Position numbers and translations under genes: made by a program. The notes beneath the pieces are model-generated. The model searched no databases, had not been told where the DNA came from, and saw only the letters and a program-made list of their open reading frames with translations. Positions 12,084-22,922 of a stretch of 64,000 bases of DNA are shown here, one piece after another (the first letter of the stretch is position 1; each line of letters starts with the position of its first letter). Source of the stretch: Lotus japonicus (lineage: Eukaryota; Streptophyta; Magnoliopsida; Fabales; Fabaceae); contig NC_080046.1 in the NCBI RefSeq assembly GCF_012489685.1, forward strand, positions 60,936,195 to 61,000,194, written 5' to 3'.

Positions 12084-15000
12084 AATTTGGTTTTTTATTA
12101 AATTAAATTAAAAAGGAATTCAAATATTTTTACTAATTTGTTATTTTTTGTAGAGAGTTTATTACGATTCATAATTTTGCATTCAATTATAATGCAGGAA
12201 TTTTGATTATGCAATGACTACAATTTTGGAAAAAGGAGTAATTGGTAGAGTTAATTGCTTTGACTTTAGGTAGTGATTGGAGAGATTGAAATGAGTAATT
12301 GCTTTGATCAAAATGTTTCGATTGAAATGCATTTACTTTGATTTTAATATGCCACAATGGGAAAAATATCACCGTACCAGTGACTTCTCTACCTATTTGC
12401 TCAGTTAAGTTCCTTGACCTATCTAAATTATATTCCTTCTTAACTGTGAGTAAAGCTGAAGAAGGTGTGGAAGGGTTATGTTTGAATTCCTTCTTAATTT
12501 GGTTTTTTATTACATTAAATTAAAAAGGAATTCAAATATTTTTACTAATTTGTTATTTTTTGTAGAGAGTTTATTACGATTCATAATTTTGCATTCAATT
12601 ATAATGCAGGAATTTTGATTATACATTGACTACAATTTTGGAAAAAGGAGTAATTGGTAGAGTTAATTATTTTGACTTTAGGTAGTGATTGGAGAGATTG
12701 AAATGAGTAATTGCTTTGATCAAAATGTTTCGATTGAAATGCATTTACTTTGATTTTAATATGCCACAATGGGAAAAATATCACCGTACCAGTGACTTCT
12801 CTACCTATTTGCTCAGTTAAGTTCCTTGACCTATCTAAATTATATTCCTTCTTCACTGTGAGTAAAGCTGAAGAAGGTGTGGAAGGGTTATGTTTGAATT
12901 CCTTCTTAATTTGGTTTTTTATTAAATTAAATTAAAAAGGAATTCAAATATTTTTACTAATTTGTTATTTTTTGTAGAGAGTTTATTACGATTCATAATT
13001 TTGCATTCAATTATAATGCCGGAATTTTGATTATACATTGACTACAATTTTGGAAAAAGGAGTAATTGGTAGAGTTAATTATTTTGACTTTAGGTAGTGA
13101 TTGGAGAGATTGAAATGAGTAATTGCTTTGATCAAAATGTTTCGATTGAAATGCATTTACTTTGATTTTAATATGCCACAATGGGAAAAATATCACCGTA
13201 TCAGTGACTTCTCTGCCTATTTGCTCAGTTAAGTTCCTTGACCTATCTAAATTATATTCCTTCTTAACTGTGAGTAAAGCTGAAGAAGGTGTGGAAGGGT
13301 TATGTTTGAATTCCTTCTTAATTTGGTTTTTTATTAAATTAAATTAAAAAGGAATTCAAATATTTTTACTAATTTGTTATTTTTTGTAGAGAGTTTATTA
13401 CGATTCATAATTTTGCATTCAATTATAATGCAGGAATTTTGATTATGCATTGACTACAATTTTGGAAAAAGGAGTAATTGGTAGAGTTAATTGCTTTGAC
13501 TTTAGGTAGTGATTGGAGAGATTGAAATGAGTAATTGCTTTGATCAAAATGTTTCGATTGAAATGCATTTACTTTGATTTTAATATGCCACAATGGGAAA
13601 AATATCACCGTACCAGTGACTTCTCTACCTATTTGCTCAGTTAAGTTCCTTGACCTATCTAAATTATATTCCTTCTTAACTGTGAGTAAAGCTGAAGAAG
13701 GTGTGGAAGGGTTATGTTTGAATTCCTTCTTAATTTGGTTTTTTATTAAATTAAATTAAAAAGGAATTCAAATATTTTTACTAATTTGTTATTTTTTGTA
13801 GAGAGTTTATTACGATTCATAATTTTGCATTCAATTATAATGCAGGAATTTTGATTATGCATTGACTACAATTTTGGAAAAAGGAGTAATTGGTAGAGTT
13901 AATTGCTTTGACTTTAGGTAGTGATTGGAGAGATTGAAATGAGTAATTGCTTTGATCAAAATGTTTCGATTGAAATGCATTTACTTTGATTTTAATATGC
14001 CACAATGGGAAAAATATCACCGTACCAGTGACTTCTCTACCTATTTGCTCAGTTAAGTTCCTTGACCTATCTAAATTATATTCCTTCTTAACTGTGAGTA
14101 AAGCTGAAGAAGGTGTGGAAGGGTTATGTTTGAATTCCTTCTTAATTTGGTTTTTTATTAAATTAAATTAAAAAGGAATTCAAATATTTTTACTAATTTG
14201 TTATTTTTTGTAGAGAGTTTATTACGATTCATAATTTTGCATTCAATTATAATGCAGGAATTTTGATTATGCATTGACTACAATTTTGGAAAAAGGAGTA
14301 ATTGGTAGAGTTAATTGCTTTGACTTTAGGTAGTGATTGGAGAGATTGAAATGAGTAATTGCTTTGATCAAAATGTTTCGATTGAAATGCATTTACTTTG
14401 ATTTTAATATGCCACAATGGGAAAAATATCACCGTACCAGTGACTTCTCTACCTATTTGCTCAGTTAAGTTCCTTGACCTATCTAAATTATATTCCTTCT
14501 TAACTGTGAGTAAAGCTGAAGAAGGTGTGGAAGGGTTATGTTTGAATTCCTTCTTAATTTGGTTTTTTGTTAAATTAAATTAAAAAGGAATTCAAATATT
14601 TTTACTAATTTGTTATTTTTTGTAGAGAGTTTATTATGATTCATAATTTTGCATTCAATTATAATGCAGGAATTTTGATTATGCATTGACTACAATTTTG
14701 GAAAAAGGAGTAATTGGTAGAGTTAATTGCTTTGACTTTAGGTAGTGATTGGAGAGATTGAAATGAGTAATTGCTTTGATCAAAATGTTTCGATTGAAAT
14801 GCATTTACTTTGATTTTAATATGCCACAATGGGAAAAATATCACCGTACCAGTGACTTCTCTACCTATTTGCTCAGTTAAGTTCCTTGACCTATCTAAAT
14901 TATATTCCTTCTTAACTGTGAGTAAAGCTGAAGAAGGTGTGGAAGGGTTATGTTTGAATTCCTTCTTAATTTGGTTTTTTGTTAAATTAAATTAAAAAGG

Positions 15001-15785
15001 AATTCAAATATTTTTACTAATTTGTTATTTTTTGTAGAGAGTTTATTATGATTCATAATTTTGCATTCAATTATAATGCAGGAATTTTGATTATGCATTG
15101 ACTACAATTTTGGAAAAAGGAGTAATTGGTAGAGTTAATTGCTTTGACTTTAGGTAGTGATTGGAGAGATTGAAATGAGTAATTGCTTTGATCAAAATGT
15201 TTCGATTGAAATGCATTTACTTTGATTTTAATATGCCACAATGGGAAAAATATCACCGTACCAGTGACTTCTCTACCTATTTGCTCTGTTAAGTTCCTTG
15301 ACCTATCTAAATTATATTCCTTCTTAACTGTGAGTAAAGCTGAAGAAGGTGTGGAAGGGTTATGTTTGAATTCCTTCTTAATTTGGTTTTTTATTAAATT
15401 AAATTAAAAAGGAATTCAAATATTTTTACTAATTTGTTATTTTTTGTAGAGAGTTTATTATGATTCATAATTTTGCATTCAATTATAATGCAGGAATTTT
15501 GATTATGCATTGACTACAATTTTGGAAAAAGGAGTAATTGGTAGAGTTAATTGCTTTGACTTTAGGTAGTGATTGGAGAGATTGAAATGAGTAATTGCTT
15601 TGATCAAAATGTTTCGATTGAAATGCATTTACTTTGATTTTAATATGCCACAATAGGAAAAATATCACCGTACCAGTGATTTCTCTACCTATTTGCTCAG
15701 TTAAGTTCCTTGACCTATCTAAATTATATTCCTTCTTAACTGTGAGTAAAGCTGAAGAAGGTGTGGAAGGGTTATGTTTGAATTC
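12084..15785. repeat. 412-bp tandem repeat array, nine copies
   Basis: Monomers start at 12084, 12496, 12908, 13320, 13732, 14144, 14556, 14968 and 15380. The period is a constant 412 bp and the copies differ at only a few sites. Each junction carries an inverted pair, tttgaattcctt before and aaggaattcaaa after, which could form a hairpin. Private variants are shared by adjacent monomers: ttatacattgac and ttattttgac in copies 2 and 3, ttttttgttaaatt in copies 7 and 8, and ttattatgattc in copies 7 to 9. This is the pattern of unequal exchange or slippage. Short open frames on both strands recur with the period and are by-products. The array sits inside the Helitron, between its RepHel and RPA-like parts. 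Confidence 0.97.
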
Positions 15786-16046
15786 TTTTCCTTGCATTTT
15801 ATATTGAAATTACACTCATTCATGAAGGAAAAGAAATTAAAACAAATGACAATAGATAAGAGGAAAAATAAGAAAAGATGACATTAATAAGAATGCATTA
15901 AATCTCTCAAAAATTGAAATTAACAGTGCAAATAACAAATCTTAAAGGGACCCATGAGCTTCAATCTTTAACAAAACAAAGACAACTAATAGAAAAACTT
16001 TAAATTAAAAACTCAATGTAAAAAGACTGATATCTTCTCATCTCCC
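15786..16046. other. Spacer between array and RPA-like gene
   Basis: AT-rich with no supported gene. It probably includes the 3' UTR of the RPA-like gene to its right. Confidence 0.4.
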
Positions 16047-16400
16047 TTAATCTTCTTTTTCCTGTTTAACCAATTTTGGAAACTTGGTTGCTGACATCTG
16101 AGTATCGTCAGTTATATCAACCAAAGCCTTTGTTTTCATCCCAATAGTCCTGCCAGTTGATCCTGGCGTTCCAACACATGATGAGTCCAGTACACTTTGT
16201 TTGGGGGAAGTGTTTTCCTAGAGTACAAAACTATAAGATAAAAACACAAGTTAATATTCTAATAAGGTCATTCATAAACAGGAAAAAAAACCACAATACT
16301 AAGTCGTTGTATTTATTATTGGTACGTTACCTTGGTTGTCTCAGTTCTTTGTTCATCGACGTCTAATATCTCAGAATAACCACCTTGGAACGGGCACTAT
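16047..16400 (-). pseudogene. RPA-like (replication protein A large-subunit-like) 3' exons, partial
   Basis: Two minus-strand exon-like pieces are visible. One lies at about 16395-16333 (GGYSEILDVDEQRTETTK followed by a GGTAACG donor). The other lies at about 16220-16047 (ENTSPKQSVLDSSC, TGRTIGMKTKALVDITDD, ending KQEKED and a stop at 16047-16049). The acidic-basic low-complexity tail resembles the ends of RPA70-like proteins carried by plant Helitrons. The OB-fold part is missing. The assignment rests mainly on this resemblance and on the Helitron context. It could be another Helitron passenger gene. Confidence 0.4.
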
Positions 16401-16699
16401 TAAAATAACATCAAAGAAAACTGAAAATTAAATTAGATAACAATAATTATGTGAGTCATGTGGGTTTCTGTTGGAAAAAAAAAAAGGAAGGATTTTTTTT
16501 TCTTGGAGGGAAATTGGGAGAATTTGGGGGTGTCATGTGGCATAGGCTTCTAGAAGGAAACATTATTTTCATATATATATATAGATAGATTTAAAAATAT
16601 CAATTAGAAAGAAAGAAAAAACCATTAACCATCTTCCTTTGACCTCATTTGCTTCCATATCCTGCTGAATTCTCAACGTTCCTCTTTACGGATTTTCAG

Positions 16700-16708
16700 T
16701 ATAAATAA
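16700..16708 (+). promoter_or_regulatory. TATA box of the F-box gene
   Basis: TATAAATAA lies about 110 bp before a clean CAG|GTAAAA splice donor at 16811/16812 and about 110 bp to the right of the Helitron 5' terminus. The core promoter is therefore just outside the transposon. Confidence 0.55.
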
Positions 16709-16811
16709 TTAGACCAACTACTTCAGCCAGCAGAGGAGAGTAAACTTAACCAGTGAAAAGTTTGTCTAAGGTGCATTCTCAGTGTTCTTTTAGTACGCAT
16801 TTGAGGCTCAG

Positions 16812-17347
16812 GTAAAATTCTGAAGCCTATATGTGTTTTTCCATTTATTTATTTTTTGTGATTTTTTATGGTTTGCAAAATTTTCGTGTCAACTTCATTT
16901 TTCAATTTTGTGCTTGAGTTCAGCAAATTAGAGTCAGTTTGTGTTCTTCTTTGTGTTTGTACCCTTTTTAATACGAAGTGTGGGAATTTGGGGATTTGTT
17001 TTGATATTTTGAAGGACGTCTTCTGCCAATTTGTTAAGTTTGTAAAATTTTTCCTCATGCTTTAATTTTATTTTTTTGTGCTTCATTCTGTATATATATT
17101 TAAACATTATTTGTACTATTTTAGTTGTATAATTAGGTAGTGTTTTGTCTTAAGATAGATTAAACAACTGAATTCAAATTTCCGGAACCATGAATACACA
17201 CAAAAAAAACTAGAATGTTGTATTTTTTTTTTTGAAAGTAGAATGTGGTATCTTTAAATCAAGAGATCTATTAGACTTCTATGTATTGTTTGAATGCTTA
17301 GTTTAATGATATAAATATTTTGACTAAATTGCTTTATTTTATTGTAG
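16812..17347 (+). other. 5' UTR intron of the F-box gene
   Basis: A donor CAG|GTAAAA at 16812 and an acceptor TTATTGTAG at 17347 bracket a T-rich 536-bp stretch with no coding signal. The ATG follows three bases after the acceptor. This makes the in-frame ATG at 17320 intronic. Confidence 0.55.
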
Positions 17348-17349
17348 AT

Positions 17350-18228
17350 ATGGTTAAAGCTAGAGGTGGTGGCTTTGCGGGTCGTTCTACATCATGCATT
17401 CCACCTTCTGGATCCGCTTGTAGAGCACGTGTAGCTGCTCATGTTGAGCATTCACCGCAGGACACTTATTCAAGACTCGTGAAGAAGGCAAGGAGTAAGA
17501 GACGTCGCACTTGTTATAAAAGTCCATGCTCCACTGCTCCCATAACAACGCTTTCAAGAGACCTGTTAATAAAGGTGGTTGCAATCGTGGCATCACACTC
17601 CTTTATCGATCTTCACACTATCAAAATGTGTTGTAAAGATTTTCTTGACGCTACTGAAGATAGCTATGTTTGGCGTAGAGTTTCTTTGGACACATTCCCG
17701 TTAATCCAGTGGCTTCCCAATGACAAAGTATCATCGTTCCTGAACCGCTGCAAGAAATATGGTAACATAGAGAGCTTGTTTAGAGAAGGGTTTCTGAAAT
17801 ATTTTGGTTATCTAAATAGAAAGATTGACGGTCTTGAGATCTTGAAGGAAGTCGCTCAAAAGGGTCACAAGGAAGCAAAATATGTGTTTGGTATGATTTC
17901 ATTATGGTCTGAAGATGATGATTTAAAAAAACAAGGACTTGAACATATGCATTTTTTGAGGAAGTCCAAGTGTGTCGTAAGCTCCAGAAACAAAGTGAAA
18001 AAGTTATTGGACTCTATGTGGAAAAATAATGGAATGCTCAAGCGCAATCAGAGCCCTCTCTGTAATTCCAAGAGCACTTGTAAAGGGTGGAGAGTGAAGA
18101 CGGGTCGATGGGCATTAATAGATGATGACGATGATGATGCTGATGATGCTGATGATATTGGCTTATGTGACTATTGTAGATGGGATCATGAGTTAGAAGT
18201 TTTTTACCGATTATTCAATATTCACTAG
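17350..18228 (+). CDS. F-box protein, At1g67623-like family
   Basis: The predicted protein is 292 residues. A basic N-terminal tail leads to an F-box at about residues 58-105 (ITTLSRDLLIKVVAIVAS, then CCKDFLDATEDSYVWRRVSL). A Sel1-like helical segment follows (GLEILKEVAQKGHKEAKYVFGM). The C-terminus is an acidic Asp run and a Cys/His-containing end (LCDYCRWDHELEVFYRLFNIH). Proteins of this type are substrate receptors of SCF ubiquitin ligases, binding SKP1 through the F-box; the substrate is unknown. The start is chosen because an intron acceptor sits just upstream. The frame is intact and its length suits the family. A truncated copy with a stop codon lies in unit B at 54975-55430. It is followed directly downstream by a LINE inserted after the gene. 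Confidence 0.8.
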   Translation: MVKARGGGFAGRSTSCIPPSGSACRARVAAHVEHSPQDTYSRLVKKARSKRRRTCYKSPCSTAPITTLSRDLLIKVVAIVASHSFIDLHTIKMCCKDFLDATEDSYVWRRVSLDTFPLIQWLPNDKVSSFLNRCKKYGNIESLFREGFLKYFGYLNRKIDGLEILKEVAQKGHKEAKYVFGMISLWSEDDDLKKQGLEHMHFLRKSKCVVSSRNKVKKLLDSMWKNNGMLKRNQSPLCNSKSTCKGWRVKTGRWALIDDDDDDADDADDIGLCDYCRWDHELEVFYRLFNIH

Positions 18229-18416
18229 TTTGTGTGAATTTTCTTCATAGGTGTGCCCATTATAATATAATGAATTATATCAAGATGTGAGTTTTTTTTG
18301 TAATATTAACTTTTTAGTTTTTAAGGCAAAAGTGAATTACTGCACTAAAGTTTGACTTACATGCGACTTAGTCTCTATTCTTTAAAAGTCTGTTTGGTAT
18401 GCAGATAATGAAATAA

Positions 18417-20119
18417 TGTTGAGCACTATAAGAATCATGAATAGTAGTCAAACATAAGATGAAAGTTACATAGGCGGCCACATGGGAACCAGTGATCAGG
18501 AGGGTGAAAAAGAAATTGACCCCTTGGAAGATGAAGCACCTCTCTTTTGGCGGTCGTCTTTGCCTCTTGAACTCGGAACTTAGTTCTATCCCTCTCTTTT
18601 ATCTATCTTTCTATAAAATTCCATTGTTTGTTGCTTATAATATCAGGAAGTTGCAGTGAAGATTTTTGTGGGGGCGAAGTGAGGATGTGAGGAAAATTCC
18701 ATGGGTAAGTTGGGATAGGGTGTGTAGGCCAAAGGAACAGGGAGGTATAGGGGTGAGAGACATTGTAGCGTTTAATAGGGCCTTGTTGGGTAAGTGGAGG
18801 TGGAGGTTGTTGAGTGAGAGAGATAGTTTGTGGGGAAGGGTCCTCGGGTCGAAATATGGGGCTAAAGTATGGGTTGGCGAAGAGTCATGTTTTGGGAAAG
18901 GGTCAAATTGGTGGAAGGATCTAGGGATTATAGGGGAGTGCAGTGAGAAGAGGGGCTGGATACAAGAAAATATAAAGAGGGTAGTGGGGGACGGAAGTTC
19001 AGTGGGGTTTTGGGGAGAGAGTTGGGTTGGGGATGAGTGTCTAAAACAGAAATTTAATAGGCTGTACAATGTGTCTGTGCAAAAGGATTCAACAGTGGCT
19101 GAGATGGGGAAATGGGGGGTGGCTGGATGGGATTGGAAGCTGCGGTGGAGGAGAAATTTGTTCGTGCATGAGAAGCATATTTTTGACAGTTTACTGTAGG
19201 TGTTATCTTCAGTTCAGATTCAGAGGAACGTGAAGGACTCATGGCTCTGGAGGTGTGAACCAGAGGGGAGATATTCAGTGAAATCAGCATACTTGGCTCA
19301 ATTCCCTCATGTTGACAGCAACATTTTTTTCAAGGAGCTGTGGAAGGGTTTGGCTCCTTCCAAGGTTATTTGCCTTGTGTGGAGAGTTGCTCTCGGAAGG
19401 CTGCCAACGTTGGATAATTTACTCAGGAGAGGAGTGGCTGTGGACAGCAATAGAAATGGTGCATGCTTCTTTTGTTCTCAGCAGTTGGAGAGTGCTGGAC
19501 ATCTTTTCTTTGGATGCAATGTCTCATATAGGATATGGATGAGCTGTTATGCATGGTTAAGGGTGGAAACAGCATTACCAATTGACCATAACATTCATCT
19601 TGCGCATCATGAAATGTGGGGAAGAAACAAAAAACAAAGGTTGTGCTGGAAAACAATTTGGCTTGCTGTTATTTAGAGCATTTGGGTTCACAAGAATGCA
19701 GTGGCTTTCAAAGGCGAACAAGTGAATTTGGAAGAGGTAGTGGATATGGTGAAATTGAGGTCTTGGCTGTGCCTCAAATCTTTGATGCAAAGTTTCAAAT
19801 CATCTTTCTATGAGTGGGACAAGGAGCCTCTGATCTGTATGATGGGGAGCTAAGGTTTACATTAATTATATCTTCATCGGCCTTAAGGGATGTCTTACAA
19901 ATGGGCTGGTGTTATTGTATAGTGATGAGCTATTAGTATAGCTCACTGCTCCTTTATTTTGGAAACCTTCTGCTATGTCTGTTATGATTTTTGTTTTTTC
20001 CTTGGCTGCCTGTGGTTCTTAATGCTATTAGAACATGGGGGTCATGAACAATGTAAACTTTCTTCTTGCACACCTTGTGCTGTTTTAATGCATCTTTTCT
20101 TTGGCTTGTCAAAAAAAAA
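18417..20119 (+). mobile_element. 5'-truncated LINE with target-site duplication
   Basis: The plus strand encodes the end of a LINE reverse transcriptase (KLTPWKMKHLSFGGRLCLLN, IPWVSWDRVCRPKEQGGIGV) and the zf-RVT domain (SVKSAYLAQF, LWKGLAPSKVICLVWRV, CFFCSQQLESAGHLFFGC). In-frame stops at about 19197-19199 and 19674-19676 break it. A run of A ends it at 20111-20120. The 9-bp target-site duplication atgaaataa is at 18408-18416 and 20120-20128. Unit B has the uninterrupted site at about 55603-55620, so the insertion followed the segmental duplication. Confidence 0.92.
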
Positions 20120-20423
20120 ATGAAATAAGATATGATAGTATAATCATATGATTAAATCATATGTTGCTTTAAAAAGAAACATAATATTAACATAAACCAT
20201 AGAAATTGGAGTATTATATATAGTTATTTATTTGTTTATTTCATATATAAACAACCAATAACCAATTCCAAGGAAATAATATTTAAACTGAATACACCAA
20301 ATAAATGCACTTCAATTAATATATACTATAAAGTATAAACCCGTAGCAGAGATATGACTGCTTTATTGGTCATGGTATTGTCATACTATAGCTCTTGATC
20401 CAAAGAATGTGAAATTCAATCCT

Positions 20424-20570
20424 CTATGCATAGCTGCACATCCCATAAACACATGAACCTCGATTGTCACACTTGTTACCACATCTCCCACAATGAACCT
20501 CGATTGTCACGCACTTACCTTGGCAGCACATCTTTGAAAACCCATATTTCTTCCCACACCTCCCACAGTT
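20424..20570 (-). pseudogene. STIG1-like cysteine-rich peptide, 3' half only
   Basis: The minus strand keeps about 49 codons of the C-terminal cysteine domain (CGRCGKKYGFSKMCCQGKC, then CGRCGNKCDNRG, SCVYGMCSYA). It is the counterpart of the intact gene at 55939-56340. Its 5' part and upstream region are gone: at agtt (20567-20570) the sequence switches to what in unit B is 57846 onwards. One cysteine is replaced by Tyr. The linker between the last two cysteine blocks has been overwritten by a 16-base copy (20496 onwards) of the nearby gaacctcgattgtcac at about 20455. It cannot be secreted because the signal peptide is missing. Confidence 0.9.
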
Positions 20571-20694
20571 TATACTTGTAAAGAAGCCTAATTTTACCAT
20601 AGAATTAGACCATTCCACTAGCACACTATATATTTGTAACTTTCAAGTTCATACGATTACCTAATAAGTTTTTTGAACCTCCATTTCTTCTCCC

Positions 20695-20702
20695 TATAAA
20701 TA
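20695..20702 (+). promoter_or_regulatory. TATA box of the STIG1-like pseudogene (unit A)
   Basis: TATAAATA lies 135 bp upstream of the ATG. It is identical in setting to 57975-57982 in unit B. It survived the deletion that removed the neighbouring gene start. Confidence 0.5.
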
Positions 20703-20836
20703 GCTGCGAAGTGATCCATTTTATCTCCATCAAAACCATTCATATTTTTTCACTTCTTCTCCATTCAACTCTATGCCTTTAATTAGCCTCCTTAGCTTGA
20801 TTCAACTTAATTTCTATCTAGTGATCTCTCCACAAA

Positions 20837-21299
20837 ATGAAGTCCCTTCACACCCTCTTCATTCTGCTGACCACGCTTATTGTGCCTTTGGTCATAGCTG
20901 CTGATTCACAAACACCACACAAAGAATCACAATTCTTCACTTCTGTTAAAAATCAGTGCAACCAAAATCCCTGAAAGTGAAGCATCAGCTGCCTCTCTAC
21001 GAGGCGGCTTCGATGGGCGCCATTATAAGTACGAGCAGGGGATCATGACTTGTTATAAATACCCGAGAGTTTGCCGTGTAAAGGGTAGCCTAGGGCCTAA
21101 TTGTTGTTCGAAGAAATGTGTGAATGTTTCAACATACAGAAACAACTGTGGTTGGTATGGAAACAAATGCAGGTACTCGGAGATATGTTGCAGGGGAAAG
21201 TGTGTGAATCCTCTGTTTGATAAGAACCATTGTGGAAGATGTGGCAACAAGTGCAAGAAAGGTGATTCATGTGCTTATGGGATGTGCAGCTATGCATGA
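20837..21299 (+). pseudogene. STIG1-like peptide gene, frameshifted copy (unit A)
   Basis: The gene starts at ATG 20837 with a signal peptide (LHTLFILLTTLIVPLVIAAD). It loses two bases near 20954-20956 relative to the intact copy at 58116-58580. It then stops at TGA 20972-20974 after 45 codons. The cysteine domain is still readable in another frame up to 21299. One of its 16 conserved cysteines is now Tyr (CGWYGNKC against CGWCGNRC in unit B), which fits loss of constraint. Promoter and 3' flank are preserved, so it may still be transcribed. A translation start at 21045 would give a domain without a signal peptide. Confidence 0.9.
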
Positions 21300-22750
21300 A
21301 TCATAAAGGTCAACCAGCCACTCCAAAAGAATGCAAAATACAATTAATAAGTTATGTATACACAGAATTATAGCTATATGCCTATATATAAAAATTAAAT
21401 TCAACAAATTAAATATATATATATATGATGCATTTGTTGTATGTGATAAATGCGCAAGTGATCATTATCTATATAGATGTTTAATGATTATTTACACCCT
21501 GTACGTAACTAAGATTGTATTCATTAGTTGAAATACTAGTAATAAACTTAACTTGCAGTAAGACTCATATCTTTGTTGCTTTAATTTTAGCTTAATCTTC
21601 ACTGCAGAACTCATCTCACAAGCTACGTATACTTGTTTAATCAATTTTTTATTAAATTTGTGTATGACGTAAGTCAAATATTTTTCTACTTAAGTTTGAC
21701 GGTTCTTAAGGATTGAACTCAATTTCAATCCAGACACTCAAAACCCCCCATTGCGATCGACACTCATTGAATTTGAATGAATCCCAAATTTAAAACTTTG
21801 TAGTTTATTCCTTTTAACTTACAAAAAGTTAGTTGTTAACCGTATTATTGAACCACATGCATGACCACGCGTTGGCACCCTTAAGCACCATAAACACCTC
21901 TACCTACATCATTGTCATAACCAACACCTATTGTTGCAGTTGCCGCATGGTACTCTTTATCCTCATCTAACACTCTCCACCATACAACCTTTGTATAATG
22001 TTGATCCTCACCACCAATAACCCACCCCCACTATCGCCATTTACCACCGTCGAACTCTCCAAACACATTCCACCATATGTTATACAACGTCAGAGGGTGT
22101 ATGGCAACAACACTAGTTTGAGGTTGTGGTCGAATTTGTCAGACAGTGGTCATGGCAATGACAGAGGATGTCAGGTGGCACAAACCACAACGAAGCGTGG
22201 TAAATTAGTAGGAGATTGCAAATGTGTGATGGTGTCAATGGAGTGTGTCCAACAATGAGCCAATGATAGAGAGTATACAAGTACAATACAAACTACGAAG
22301 TGTGCTCATTTTGAAGAATAAAATTGCGAATATCCCACAAATAAATTTTGTTAGAAACCGATCACATAAAGTGTCTAATCCATGAGATACAAAACAAACC
22401 TCTAATAAAATTCTAGTAGAAAGCATGTGCCATAATACCAAGCAGAAACAAATGACAAAAGATAATGGTAAAACACTTTGCCAATGAGCAGACAATATCA
22501 CTTCATATTGATTGTTAAATAAAAAGTTGAGAATAGTTAACTCAATGGAAAGTTCTTCAGCTTCTCATGGATAGTCGGCCATCATTGTGGTTAAGTTGAG
22601 TCTCCCTATTCATCATGGGATGGTATCTGCAAGCAATCAATTAAACGTTTATGAGGCATAATTACCACATAACATAAGACTGAACATAAGATTTTACAAT
22701 TTGCTTGTCAAATAAATGAAGCTTATTATTATATTTATAAAATAACTTTC
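21300..22750. other. Intergenic, conserved between units A and B
   Basis: No gene can be supported. The stretch is collinear with 58581-60029. It includes a block (about 21840-22250) rich in cca and gtg triplets with short open frames on both strands, disrupted differently in the two units. That block may be the relic of a gene I do not recognise. Confidence 0.4.
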
Positions 22751-22862
22751 GATCGGTCTCTGAATGTTAGTTCAAGTGGTAAGAGTTTGGGGACATATAT
22801 GTTGGGTGGGGGAGGTCCAGGGATTAACTCCTGGAGGGTGCAACCCGAAGTAAAAAAAAAAA
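22751..22862 (+). mobile_element. tRNA-derived SINE (unit A)
   Basis: It has an A-box-like tagttcaagtgg, a B-box region ggattaactcc, an A-rich end and an approximate duplication aactttc/aactctc on both sides (22744-22750 and 22863-22869). The same insertion is present in unit B at 60030-60145, so it predates the duplication. Confidence 0.75.
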
Positions 22863-22922
22863 AACTCTCTTGGGAAGGTATAAGCACAACATAAGACAAT
22901 GCATAAGAACAATAATTCAAAG

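Larger units (their letters stand above)
2900..16589 (-). mobile_element. Large Helitron (autonomous type, degenerate)
   Basis: This stretch holds, all on the minus strand, a RepHel gene, a second Rep/helicase fragment and an RPA-like 3' gene end, which is the usual gene set of plant Helitrons. The probable 5' terminus is at 16589. Reading the minus strand inwards gives TCTATCTATATATATATATG followed by a segment containing GCCACATGACAC, directly after an A, as expected for insertion between A and T. The 3' terminus on the left was not located, so the start is only approximate. Between the RPA and Rep parts lies a 412-bp tandem array. The gene contains nonsense codons, so this copy is not autonomous now. 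Confidence 0.6.

Noticed and set aside
12084..15785. CRISPR-like array
   Set aside because: Whole 412-bp monomers repeat without unique spacers, and the DNA is a plant chromosome.
12187..15797. Repeated open frames of about 61 codons on both strands
   Set aside because: They recur at exactly 412-bp steps because of the tandem array, overlap each other on opposite strands and show no domain or codon constraint.
17320..17349. Earlier start codon for the F-box gene
   Set aside because: The segment contains the pyrimidine-rich intron end and the acceptor TTATTGTAG, so the ATG at 17350 is preferred.
19309..19790. Additional frames overlapping the LINE
   Set aside because: They are shadows of the zf-RVT coding frame.
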